DNA of 64,000 nucleotides. It comes from Vitrella brassicaformis. Taxonomy: Eukaryota; Sar; Vitrellaceae. The DNA lies in contig CDMY01000149.1 of NCBI GenBank assembly GCA_001179505.1, positions 10,674 through 74,673 of the forward strand. Reading direction: 5' to 3'. Positions 26,849-38,167 of the stretch are shown here, piece after piece. The first letter of the stretch is position 1; each line of letters opens with the position of its first letter. Under the pieces are notes generated by a model, which was not told where the DNA came from, made no database searches, and saw only the letters and a program-made list of their open reading frames with translations. The position numbers and the translations under genes are program-made.

Positions 26849-27322
26849 TCAAAGTGAAGTGTGTGACGGGGTGGGCCTGTCTGTTTGTCTCTCTGCCTGC
26901 CTGCCTGCCTGCTCGTGTCTGTTTGCCTGAGTCTTGTGTTTGTTGTGTGTGGGCGGGGACACCACATTAGCTGTGATGCATACATACACCGAAGGGGGCA
27001 GCAGCTGCTGTGTGAGCACACGGTGTGTGCGTGACGTGAGTGTGACTTCCGTCCGTCAGGGGACGGAGCTCAGCTGTCTATGATGTGACTGCTGACTTGG
27101 CTTGGGGAGACAATCGAATCAGCTTTCATCGACCACACACACATGAATGAGTCCACTCACTCACTCACTGTACAAGACCGAAAAACCGGCCCAGGACGCA
27201 TCGCATCAGATACCCCCATAAAGATCCATCCGTCCATCCATCCCATCACTCGCTGCTCGCCCCTGTGTGTCCTTGCAGAGCGACGCAAGCAAGATGTCCA
27301 TCCATCCACGACGGCAGGCAGG
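26849..27322. other. tail-to-tail intergenic region
   Basis: 474 bp between the stops of the P5B ATPase and PTRH2. It contains (TGCC)n near 26895-26912 and (CTCA)n near 27153-27165. No gene seen. Confidence 0.65.
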
Positions 27323-28326
27323 CTACATGAGCTTCAGGTGACCCGACACCTCATCGATCAGACCAGCAGGCCCTGAACACACCACACCACACCACACCAG
27401 ACAACACACACACAACAGCGAATGCACACCGCACACACAGTCCGCCTGCCTGTCTGACTGACTGACCTGGTCCGAGCGCCAGGACCGTCCTCGAGCCCTC
27501 TGCTATCTGCGTCCGACCCTGCAGACAGACACACGGAACAAGGAGGCAGACAAGTATGGACGACTGACTGACTGACGCCAACACAGCACTCCACCCAGCC
27601 GCCCGCCCACAGAACAACCATTGCTCACTCACCGCGTCACACACAGTACTGATCGATCGCACACACCGCAACAATCAAACGGCACGAGAAAAGGCAGTGA
27701 GCACACACAATCCTGTCTGTAGTTTCTCCACTGCCTACTCACTCACTCACTACTCACTGTGTCTGGACTCCTTTTGCGTTAGCCGTCGTCCTGAGCTGGT
27801 CCAGCTCCTCTTCATCGTTTGCCTTGAGGCATATCTTGGGCTGCCCGTTGTCCTCCCACGACTCCAGGTAGGGCGAGTTGGTCCGCAACGCCTTCTTGTA
27901 CGCACCCAACGTCGCGTGCCCGCACTGCGCACCGATCTTGCCCTTACCCATGCCCAAGTCTGACAGAACAGCGGCAGCAATTAAGGGAGAAGAAGATCAC
28001 CATACATGTGCTCGGCTGCCTGCCTGTGTTGCTGTGTTGCGTGCGATAGATGCGATGGCTGCAGTCAGTGCTGCGTACGTACCGTTTCGCACAATGAGTA
28101 CCAGTTTGCACTCATGCTCGTCGTCATCGGCATCGTCGTTCTTCTTCCTCCTACCCTGCCGGCTCCTGTCTGCTGCCGCCGGTGCTGCCTTGGAGGCCTT
28201 CTTGGCCACGGGGGCAGCCACCTGCTTGCCTCCGAATATCCTCTGGGCGAGTCGCCACATCAGCAGCAGCAAGATCAGACCGAATGATGCGATGACGACA
28301 TGAAAGTAGTCGAAACTCGCTGCCAT
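27323..28326 (-). CDS. PTRH2: peptidyl-tRNA hydrolase 2 (Bit1/PTRH2 family), membrane-anchored
   Basis: Five exons: 28083-28326, 27758-27959, 27633-27648, 27467-27518 and 27323-27372. The protein has an N-terminal membrane helix ([17 protein letters not shown]), as in the mitochondrial outer-membrane PTRH2 of animals. A basic/acidic linker follows, then the Pth2 catalytic domain. The latter has [34 protein letters not shown], a GQPKICLKA block, [20 protein letters not shown] and the C-terminal [11 protein letters not shown]. The enzyme frees tRNA from peptidyl-tRNA dropped by stalled ribosomes. Exon 3 is only 16 nt and restores the frame between HT and VCDAGRTQ. Every junction keeps phase with consensus GT-AG sites. 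The gene is divergent from CDC14, with 105 bp between start codons. Confidence 0.92.
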
Positions 28327-28431
28327 TCTCGCGCATCCACATCAGTTCGGGGAAGGCTGTGCGAGCTCGACTTGGGGGCGGCGGGGGCCTCAGGGAGAGA
28401 CTGCGACGGTGTGTGCCGCAGGAGGGGGAAG
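28327..28431. promoter_or_regulatory. very short bidirectional promoter, PTRH2/CDC14
   Basis: Only 105 bp separate the PTRH2 ATG (minus) and the CDC14 ATG (plus). The tract is GC-rich with no obvious TATA box on either strand. Both 5' UTRs must be very short or overlap. Confidence 0.6.
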
Positions 28432-31109
28432 ATGAGCGAGGCGGAGCTTCAGAAGGCAATTGCGGTCATTCCCAGCAGGTTTTACTGGCTTGAAGTCGCC
28501 AGGCAGCCTCGCCAACTCGTGACACCAAGTGCTGTGTACTTCTCGATCGACCAGGTGAGCAGCCAGGGGGGGGCACCAGCAGGCCAGGAGATAGCCACGA
28601 TTGCAGCAGCCCCTCTGACCAACACGTCGAGGAAAAGCCTAGCTGTTTTGTGTGTCCCCCACTTCATGTGTGCTGTGCTTGGGTGTGTTGTGGGAACTGA
28701 CTTGCCTGCAGGAGTTCCTGTATGAGCCCTTCTTTGCGGACTTCGGGCCTCTCAACCTTGGGATGGTCTACCGCTACTGCAGACTGCTGGAGTTGTACCT
28801 GCAGGAACACGTAAGTCATGAGTGAGTGGCTGCCAAGGAGCAAGCTTCAGGGGCGCCGCCCTTGGGGATGTCTGCGTCGCCATGTATGTATGTATCCCTC
28901 TCTGGCTGTGCAGTGTGAGAAGAGCCGCAAAGTGCTGGTGCACTTCACCAACATGGAAGACCCGGCCAAAAGGGCCAACTCGGTCTTCCTTGTTGGCGCC
29001 GCCCAGATCATTCTCTTCCAGAAGACAGCTGACGAGGCCTGGAGGCCCTTCCAAGGTGCGAGCGACCCCTAGAGCACCACGCATCGGTCGACTGACTGGG
29101 TGGCGCGTGTGTTAGCTGCAGGTTTGAGTCCCCCGTTGGTGCCCTACCGCGACGCAACATACGGCGTCTGCACATACCAATGCACTGTCAGTGAGTCCGT
29201 CAGCACCAGGAGAGTACCCGAGTGTCTATGGGCTCTGTTGTGTTGTGTTGTCTTCTCTTGTGACCTTCAGGTTCTGGACTGTTTGAGGGGTCTTGAAAAG
29301 GGCATTGAATTGGGATGGTTCAACTATGACACCTTCGACCTCCCGGAATATGAGTACTATGAGAGGGTGGAAAATGGTATGTAGCACTCACTTTACCACA
29401 CAGCACACACACGCATCCATCGCGACGGTGCCTCTGTGTGTCTGGGTGCATGTATCTGTGCGTGTATCTGTGGTGTCAGGTGACATCAACTGGATACTGC
29501 CCGGCAAGTTCCTGGCCTTCTCGGGTCCGCAGTCTGACACCAGTGTGGAGAATGCCATGGGGTTTCGGTATTTCGTGCCGGAGGACTACGTCAAGGTGTT
29601 TAAACGTCTCAAGGTGGCCTGCGTCATACGACTCAACAAGAAACAATACGACAGAAGGGTTGGCCTCACACACACACACACACACAGAGGGAGGGAGAGA
29701 GAGAGAGAGAGAGAGACGGTGTCTGCGGTCGGTGTCTCACTCAGACCTTTCTGGAGGCGGGCACCAGCCACCATGACCTCTACTTTCTCGATGGCAGCTG
29801 CCCCTCAAGGGTACACACGCACACAGAGGGAGACAGACCCAAGCTGCCTCATGCCTTCTCTCTCCTCTCCTCAATGAATGCATCCCTCCATGGCCATCCG
29901 GGATGGATGGATGTGCAGGAGATAATTCATCAGTTTCTGCACATAAGCGAGAACGAGCCAGGTGCGATAGCGGTGCACTGCAAGGCGGGACTCGGCCGCA
30001 CCGGCACTCTCATCGGGTGCTACGCCATGAAACACTACAGGTGCGTGGGTGGACACATCACATCCGACGGACGGACAGACAGCATGTGATTCAATGGACT
30101 CATCCATTCACTCAGGTTCCCCGCGGCGGCCTTCATTGGGTGGGCCCGCATCTGCCGGCCCGGAAGTGTCCTGGGACCACAACAACACTTCCTGCGGGTA
30201 GGGAGGGAGGGACGGACGGACCACTGCGAAATAAATATGTGGGTGGGGAGGTTGCAAACTCAAACAAAGACATGGGAGCTCGGCTGGGCTGTGTATGCAG
30301 GAGATCGAGCCACAGATGTTCCGGCTGGGCGCCGCGCAAATGAGAATACCGTAGGCAGGGCAGGCTGACAGGCACACAAACCACCCCCCTTGAACAGACA
30401 GACGGATGCATATTTGGGTCATGTGCGTTGGCCTTTTGTGTGTGTGATGGTTGGTGCCTGTCTGTCTGTCAGCATCGCCCCGGGCCAGCCCATGTCAGAG
30501 GGACTCCCCGAGATCGACTCCCCCATCGATGTACGTACGACACGGGGGAGGGAGGGACAGAGAGAGCCAGCATTCCGGCCGGCATCGTGTGCGTATCTGT
30601 GTGCACTGTTGGCTGTCTGTCTGGTTGCAGGGTGAAGAGTCTGATTCGGCCGGCCGTCATTCCGAGCTGGGGTCCCTCTCACCCATCGGTCAGCACGGCG
30701 ATGCCGGACAGGGCGAATTCCTCCTCAGCACCAAACGAAGGTACACACTGGGCGACAGACACACGATCAGTGCACACACATTACTTACAGAGAGACCAGC
30801 CCAGCCCAGCAGACAAGAGACACACCACCCCCCTCTCTCTGTCTCTCTGTCTCTGTGTGGTGTTGTCCGTGCCCTGTGTGTAGGCACCAGTCGGCCAGTT
30901 CCTCGATGGGCGGCGCCACCAGCAGCACCATGCCCACCGAGAGCCCCGGCAGCAGCAGCAGCGCCTCTGCCTACTCGCCCGCCCACGCACTGCACGCAGT
31001 GGCGCTGGCCAACCAGGTGGGGGAGCTGGACAAGGTCATGTCGGAGGCGGACGTGTCGCCAGCTGTCAGAGGACCCACGGCAGCACTCAACGCTCGGAGA
31101 TCATGCTGA
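28432..31109 (+). CDS. CDC14: CDC14 dual-specificity phosphatase
   Basis: The protein opens [20 protein letters not shown]. It has both halves of the CDC14 fold. The N-terminal A domain includes [20 protein letters not shown] and the block ending [14 protein letters not shown]. The catalytic B domain includes [31 protein letters not shown] and the signature [20 protein letters not shown] (loop at about 29973-30010, catalytic Cys and Arg present). [15 protein letters not shown] follows. CDC14 removes phosphates from Ser/Thr-Pro sites set by cyclin-dependent kinases and acts in mitotic exit, cytokinesis and centrosome/basal-body biology. The C-terminal tail is Ser/Gly-rich, disordered and unrelated to known tails, ending at 31109. 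Introns are short GT-AG. Confidence 0.93.
29691..29716. repeat. (GA)n dinucleotide run in CDC14 intron
   Basis: A GA-rich run following a CA run within a CDC14 intron. It is typical of the purine/pyrimidine simple repeats in introns here. Confidence 0.85.
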
Positions 31110-32306
31110 CGCGAGCCTTGGTGGATGGATGGATGGACGGACTGGAAAGAACTCTTCCCTTGCTTTCTGTTGGTATGTGTGTACCTACCTACCTTTGCAT
31201 GCGTCTTTGTAGCGAGGGTGCGTTGCCTGTAGGGAGGGGAGGGGAGTGGGGGAGTGGGGGAGTGAGGGAAGGGGATTGTTGGCTGGTGGATGCGTACGCA
31301 ACCAAGTAGGTAGGGTGGTGCCCGTGTGCATGTGCATGTGCATGTGCATGTGTGTGTGTATGCGTCGATGTCTGTCTGTACCCATTCTTTCTTCATGTGC
31401 GGATCTTACTGACGTGCATGACCTAACGACCAACTAAGGTAAGGTGAGAGGGTGACTGCGCATCTTGTAGGCCTACAACAAGATTGTTGCGTGACACTCG
31501 GGCGGGATAAACTGACTGTCGATGCATGAATCATTCATTCAATAAGCCAGGCAGGCACGCAGGCGAGCACGCATTCGTCCGTCCGATCTCACACACATGC
31601 AGTCAGTCACGGAGGGTCTCAGGCGAACAGGCATGCCATGCCAACGTAATGAGCATCAGTCATGCATCCGCCCACACCAAAACGGCAGACATATAGCCGC
31701 CTGACAGCAACTCGATGCATCAATTCGGGCGGCCGGTGTGCCGTGCCGTGCCGTGCCAAACCATCCATCAGTCAGTCAGTCCTTGAAGCGGGCAGAGGGG
31801 CGACACACGCACCCCCACACACACACCCATGCCAGCCAGCCAGCCAGTCACAAAAAGAAAGCTCGATCGGTCAGTCGGTCGGTCGGTCGAGTGTCTTCAA
31901 CACTGCATGCACAAAGCCATCCAGCCAGCCAGCCATCCATCACTTCATCCTTCCTGGAACTGTCCACCCACCCGCGCATCCCGCCTGCCTCGCACTCCCT
32001 CCCTCCCTCCCCGTCCCTGGTGAGCAAACAAACGATAGAGATAGAGATAGATAGATGTACCACCACGCCGCGCCACATCCACGCATCCATGCATGCAGTC
32101 AGGGAGGGAGGGCTAGCTATCATACACCACACAACACCACACCACACACGGGGAGTCAGTCAGTCAGTGGTGCAGCCGTAGTACTACACCCACAGTCGCC
32201 AGGCAGGCAGCAAGGGAGGCACGATAGATGAGATGATAACAAGGGCCGGCCGCCCTCGTCATTCGTCCATTAGTGTCTTGTTCGGTCGGCTCGGGTGGGT
32301 GTGTCA
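31110..32306. other. 1.2-kb repeat-rich tail-to-tail intergenic region
   Basis: Between the CDC14 and SUMO stops. It contains a (GTGCAT)n run near 31324-31350, a G-rich tract near 31228-31275, (TCGG)n near 31867-31890, (CCAG)n near 31830-31845 and 31918-31935, and (GATA)n near 32034-32054. No coding frame or RNA gene could be supported. Confidence 0.65.
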
Positions 32307-32947
32307 TCAGCGATAGCCCCCGCCTCCCCCTCCGCCCACTTGCTGCACCATGGCGTCTATCACGTCACCGTCCTCCAAACCTGAAACACACACACACGTG
32401 TCGCCAACACCAACACAGCCAGAAACATGCCGTGAGACACCACGCACACCCCACACCACCCACGTCATGCGCCGCCCTCCTCCTCTACACCCCTCCCTGT
32501 CTGTCTGCCCTCTCTGTGCAGGTCTGTCTGTCTGTCTGTCTGTCTGTCACCGAGCTCCTCAGGCGTCTGGTGTGGGTGGACCCGCTCGCCGTCGAAGAGG
32601 AACCGGACGCCCTCCTGCGACTGGCCCAGCCGGTTGCAGTAGGCGTTCATGAGCTTCTCCAACTTGGTCGAACGCTTGATCTTAAAGAACACCTCCTGGC
32701 CGTCCTGCAACGCCACACACAACATCCACACAACACACAACACAGCACAAACACCCGCGTTAGTCCCCCCTCCCCCCTCCCGCTCCTCTTTCTGCGGCAC
32801 GACGCGAGGCGTCTCAGCTGCCGTCTGCTCTGTCCGTCTGTCCTTTGTGTGCCCTCGTCCGCGGCTTACCGGTGACTTGACCTTAAGGTTCAGGTGTTCG
32901 GTGCCGCCGGCCGCCCCCTCCCCTCCGTTGCCCTGCTCGTCCGCCAT
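32307..32947 (-). CDS. SUMO: SUMO (small ubiquitin-like modifier) precursor
   Basis: Three exons (32870-32947, 32551-32704, 32307-32380) give about 100 residues, the usual SUMO length. An N-terminal flexible arm ([20 protein letters not shown]) precedes the ubiquitin fold: [70 protein letters not shown]. Conjugation to target lysines requires SENP/ULP processing to expose the C-terminal Gly-Gly. The gene model ends QQV followed by seven glycines and then Tyr-Arg, so a short propeptide must be removed. SUMO acts mainly on nuclear proteins. The ATG at 32945-32947 is unambiguous. It is head-to-head with the photolyase gene. Confidence 0.95.
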
Positions 32948-33093
32948 CACTCCGCTGTAGCTATCAACTCAAGGTGGTTACCAGCCGATACGGCAATCCA
33001 AACACTACACTGAGGCGTATCCTAGGACCCCGAGGCTTCAAAAGCTGCCCTTTCCAGCCTTCGATCCACCACAATTGCGAGCTTTGACTTTGC

Positions 33094-35969
33094 ATGTTGT
33101 TGAGCCTGTTGACCGTGTCTATCGCTAGAGGTGCTGGTGCCTTTGGTGGCTGCTTCATCCCTTCAGCGCGTTGGCCCCTTTTCCCTATTCGCCACTCATC
33201 TTTATCAGGCGCTGGTGTGGTGTCGATGAGCAGCGGCAAGGAGGGCAAGCGCAAGAACGAGCCCTCGGCGGCGGCTGCCTCGTCTGCAGCCGGCGGCGGC
33301 GAGGCATTCAAGCGCGCCCGTCCGGAGGACGTCAAGTTTGAGGTGAGGGTGCGTCAGTGACAATCACACCACCCACCCAGACACACTTGCATGGGCCTTG
33401 CTTGCCTGTGTGATGCATCGGCGTGTGCAGGAGAAGAGGTGCCGCGAGTTGAATGAGGTGAAGGTGTCGAGTGCGGGTGACGGTGCGGTGCTCTACTGGA
33501 TGTCCAGGGACCAACGAGTGCAGGTAGACGTGATACCTGGGAGGGACTCAATGCATTACCAGGCAGACAGGGGGAAGGCCGGAGGGCGGGAGGGAGGGAG
33601 GGAGATCTGTGCACTGACCGACACATTGCAATCTGTGTGTGTGTGTGTGTGCTCGTGCAGGACAACTGGGCGTTGATCAAGGCGCAGCGGCTGGCGATTG
33701 AGCGCAACACAGCGCTCTATGTGAGCTTCTGCCTGGTACCCAGGTTCCTCGAGGCCGCCTATCGCCAATACGCATTCATGGTCAGCCAGAGCCGGGAACC
33801 CCTCACTGCCACCCTCACACTCCATCCCTACTGTGTATGGGTGTGTGCGTGTGTGTGGGTCAGATTAAGGGTCTGAAGGAGGTAGAGAGTGAGTTGCGGG
33901 ACCTGAACATTCCCTTCCATCTGCTCATCGGCTTCGCCAAGGACGCCCTGCCCCCGTTCATCCAGCAGCACCGCATCTCCGTTGTCGTCACGGACTTCTC
34001 GCCCGTCCGGTCAGCACACAACCACGGCACACTAGCCGAGCAAGGAACAACACAGGAAGCCTTTTATGTTCTGTGTTTGTCCTTTCCCCGCCTGCAGTGT
34101 GCCGATGCAGTGGTACCGGGATGTGGCTGCGTCGCTGGAGCAGTCGGGTGTGCCGCTGATCCAGGTGGATGCGCACAACGTGGTGCCCCTCTGGGTGACC
34201 TCCAGCAAGCAGGAGTACGGCGCACGCACCATCCGGGGCAAAATCCAGGGCGTCCTCAGCCACTACCTCACCCAGTTCCCGGCTGTCAAGGGGCACCCCA
34301 TCGCACCACCCGAGGGCGCCTTCGCCGAGCCGTTCGACCTGCAGGCCACGCTGGACTCGCTCGAGGTGGGCGCGTGCACGCGGGATGATTGACGACCGGA
34401 TGGATGTGTTACGCATGTGGTGTGTGGGTGTGTGGGTGTGTGCAGGTAGATCGTGAAGTGGGTGAGGTGGACTGGGCCACTCCGGGCACTTCTGCTGGAC
34501 TGGCCATGCTAGAGGACTTCTGCAGGTGGGTCACGCAGGAGAAATGTTTGAGGAGGAAGAGCATGCCTGTGTGTGTATGTGTTGTATATTCAGGAATCGT
34601 CTCAAGATGTTTGCCGACAGCCGCAACGACCCGACCAAGAACTCCCTGAGCAACCTGTCGCCATGGATACACTTCGGACAGATCTCTGTCCAAAGGTACG
34701 ACACAGACAGAGACACATGCTGCATTGTTACCCACTGCCCGCTTGTTTGCGGCCTGGCCGTGTGTGTGTGTGCCAACCAGGTGTGTGTTGGATGTGCAGG
34801 CGTATGTGCGAGCCAACCCGAGCCCCGCCCTCTCCAAGGGCAAGGAGGCATACGTAGAGGAGGCTGTCGTGCGCAGAGAGGTACACACAGCACAACACAA
34901 CACAAATGCGGCAACACAATGGCAACCGAGAGACAAGTGTTGACGTGTGTTGTCTTGTGTGTGTGTGTGTGTGTATGGGTCAGTTGTCGGACAATTTCTG
35001 CTTCTACAACCCGAACTACGACAGCATAGAGGGTGCAGCGGACTGGGCCAAGCAGAGCCTGGAGCTGCACAAGAAGGACAAACGCGAATACATCTACACG
35101 TACGCGCGTCAACCGGAAGCTGGAGGGCGCCATGTCTAACCTGTCCTTTTGTCTGTGTGTGTGTCAGCCGTGATGAGTTTGCTGCGGGCAAGACGCACGA
35201 CGATTTGTGGAATGCGGCTCAGCTGCAGATGGTGCAGGAGGGCAAAATGCACGGATTCCTGCGCATGTACTGGTGAGCGACCCAAGGACCGACCTGTCAT
35301 GCAGCGATGGATGGATGGCACTCACACTCGCCGTGTGCGAACCTGATGTATTTCTCTCCCTCTCTCTGGGTGTGTGTGATGCGATGTGATGTGATAGGGC
35401 CAAGAAGATCTTGGAGTGGTCCCCCTCCCCCGAGGAGGCGCTGGCCACGGCCATCTACCTCAACGACAAATACGAACTAGACGGACGGTACACACACACA
35501 CTGCTATCCTTCCATCCATCCTCGTCTGTGTCTCCATTTATTCCGTCTGTCTCTTTGGTCAGTGACCCCAACGGCTACGTTGGCTGCATGTGGAGCATCG
35601 CAGGCATTCACGACCAGGTAGGCCAGGCAGGCAGGCCACCACACACTTTCAAATGCAGCACACAGCAGCCCATGGCCCACCTGGCTGTGCTGTGCATGGT
35701 TGTGTCTTCTTTTCAGGGTTGGGCAGAGCGTTCGGTGTTCGGCAAGATCCGCTTCATGAACTATGCCGGCTGCCAGAGGAAGTTCAAGGTCGACGACTTC
35801 GTCAGAAAGTGAGTAGGGAGACAGCCAGGCACAGACTGCTGACGTGTGATGCCATGTGGTCTGTCTGTGTGTGTGTGTGTGCGTGTGAAGGTATCCAAAG
35901 GCGGCTGCCAATGCCCGCGAGGCCAACGCCAAGAAGCCCGGCGCGCTCAACTTCCCGAAAGCCAAATGA
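33094..35969 (+). CDS. class II CPD photolyase (deoxyribodipyrimidine photo-lyase)
   Basis: The body matches class II photolyases, which use FADH- and light to split cyclobutane pyrimidine dimers. Blocks seen: [118 protein letters not shown] and [15 protein letters not shown]. The last four correspond to the FAD-binding and dimer-binding half. The usual-looking start is at 33226 ([14 protein letters not shown]), which gives a basic nuclear-type N-terminus. An in-frame ATG at 33094 adds [19 protein letters not shown] and about 25 more residues, resembling a secretory/plastid leader (see findings). Many short GT-AG introns. The stop is the TGA at 35967-35969. Confidence 0.93.
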
Positions 35970-36511
35970 GCGTGTGGGAGGGAAGGGCCCCGTAGCTGTC
36001 TGTCTGTCTATCCTCGGGTGACGCTGGTTGGGTGCGGTGCAGTGAGATATGCCTGCCTGCCTGCTTGTCTGTTCGCCTTCTCGAAGAGAACGGTGGCGTG
36101 CACGTCTGTCTGCCTGTCTGTCTGTCTGTCTGTATCTATGCACTGTACGGTTCTGTCTGGTTCGTGTATGTATGTATGTATTTATTTCTATCGCTGTCGG
36201 TTGTATACTGATTTCTGTCCATGAGCCTGAGGAGCCAGCTAGCTACTTGTACAAGGGGCTGACTGTTCGAGTGACTGGTCCATCGGCGCTGTCAGGATCT
36301 GATCATATCTCCTTGGTGGATGCAGCGGAATTCGACAATCCAGCGGGCGAATTCTGCGCCATCTGCTGTGGTGATCAGATCAGACCCTGACGGTGCTGTG
36401 CGAAGAACAAGGAACGTCTGTTCAATTGGGGACGACGCTGCCCCCAGAGAATCGAATTCTTTCTCCCCTTGGTTCCTTCCCTTCTTTGCGGAATCATATC
36501 ACGTCACGTCG
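35970..36511. other. intergenic region between tandem genes
   Basis: About 540 bp. It includes (CTGT)n near 36110-36135 and (GTAT)n near 36163-36182. It should hold the photolyase terminator and the promoter of the next gene. The open frame continues upstream of 36512 to 36320, so the next gene's start could be earlier. Confidence 0.55.
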
Positions 36512-37703
36512 ATGACGGAAGCGTCAGGGAGGGCATCGCGCAACAGGACTGAAGGCTCACAACCGGCCTCCAGACGACAACACGGATCCCCCACACCCAG
36601 CCAGGCGGCGTGTGAACGGGTGACTGTGACAAAGAAGGGGAAAGAATTCCAGCGAGCTCTCAGCCGTATGGAGCATCGCCTGTCCAGCAGCCCTTCACCG
36701 GGACCCTCTCTCTCCCGAGAGGACAACACACCCGTCCGGGATCCCTCGGCCCCACTCAGCTGTGCGATGGACACGACAACACCCACGCACTCACCCTCTT
36801 TGCTGCGGGGGTCCCCCTCGTCCATCGTCACGTCCAAGGGGCGCAGCATGAGCACCACTCGGCTTGTGGGTCTGCAGCAGCTCAAGGCCCAGAAGACCAT
36901 GGACAGGCTGGAGGACAGGTCCACACAGCTCGAGAAAGAGCAGCTCATGAGGCACCACGCACTGCAGAGGAGGTGTCGACAGCTGGCTGACGAGACACAT
37001 GAGCTCAGCGCCATTGTGGACCGCGTTGCGTCGTTGCGACTTTTCTCGCTCCAGGTGCTCGAGAGGCAGCACGAGAAGAGGTACGGGAAGTTCTGGGCCC
37101 CTTATCAGACCCACAAAGACAACAGGAGACGAGAAGCATATCCTTCTGCAGAGGAGAGCCAGGGCTTGCCGGAAGAGACCCCTCCAATACGGGTACGATG
37201 AAATTGGTCCTCAAGGCCTCCATGCCTTGATAGTTTTTCTGTGCGCTGTGTGTGTGCAGCCGGCCGCGCGGCAGGCACCTGAGCCTCTGCAACCCGCCGA
37301 GCCCCCTCCGTCTGAAGCCCCCGAACACTACCCATTGCCCGTACTACCTGTGATTATTCGCGAGGGCATCCAGTCCATATGTGGCCACGACGCGTGCCGG
37401 GGCATCAGGAACCGGCTCGAGATGCGGCAAGTGAAGGAGGCCAGGGGTGGCGGGTCACCGAGACACAAGAGGAGAAGACCCAAGTCGAGGAAGAAGGCGC
37501 GTGTTGTGTTGCCGCCTCTGCCAAAGAGGGCGGTCAGCAGGCGAGAGGGGCTGGAGCAGACGGCTGATGAGACGCCGTCGACGCATCTGTCCGTGTCGGG
37601 CCCGGGTGACTGGCTGGTGTCCAAGCGGCTTGATGGTTTTTCGGGTGACGCATCACGGAGGATTGGTGAGTCCCTGGCTACGCTCTCGAGATTGTTCGAC
37701 TGA
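36512..37703 (+). CDS. basic, partly coiled-coil protein, unrecognised
   Basis: Two exons, about 36512-37192 and 37261-37703, joined at a phase-0 GT-AG intron, give about 370 residues. The N-terminal third is Ser/Pro-rich and predicted disordered. The middle (about 36850-37110) is heptad-like and highly charged (LKAQKTMDRLEDRSTQLEKE, LADETHELSAIVDRVASL), so a coiled coil is likely. The C-terminal exon is Pro-rich and then strongly basic (SPRHKRRRPKSRKKARV), a possible nuclear localisation signal. No known domain was recognised. The ATG at 36512 is preferred because the upstream in-frame sequence from 36320 looks non-coding. It has fewer introns than its neighbours. Confidence 0.6.
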
Positions 37704-38167
37704 GCTTATCAATCGGTGACCGTGCATCATGTATTTACGCATGTTGTATGGAGCAGTGGGTACATCAATGGGGGAGCTGTGGCGCCTTGTCTATCTCATT
37801 TGTCCTCTTTTTGCTTTGTCTTGGTCCATACATACGTACATGCGCACGTACGCACGTAGGCCAAAGGGTGCATTTGTTTGTTTGGGACATCTCCTCTGAT
37901 CTGATCTGATCTGGCCTCAGTCAGTATGGGATTCTTCTTGTATGTATCCGTGTGCATGTCTCATCCATCAATCCATCAATCCATCCGCCAACCAATAACA
38001 CATGGGTACCGTCACAAAGCACACATCCGTCCACTCCCTCGCTCGCCAACAGACAGATGCATACACATGCACACACACACCAACCACCGGTGTACATTCT
38101 GTCTCTCCTTTCTCTCGTCTCTCCCTCCCTTCCTTCGCCTCTGCCGTATTTTTCTATCCCTCGCTGG
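37704..38167. other. tail-to-tail intergenic region
   Basis: 464 bp of low-complexity sequence with short palindromic TACGTAC elements near 37828-37858 and (CATC)n near 37960-37985. No gene seen. Confidence 0.6.

Noticed and set aside
31110-32300. His/Thr/Pro-rich frames in the CDC14-SUMO interval
   Set aside because: They are translations of simple repeats, with no domain or splice support.
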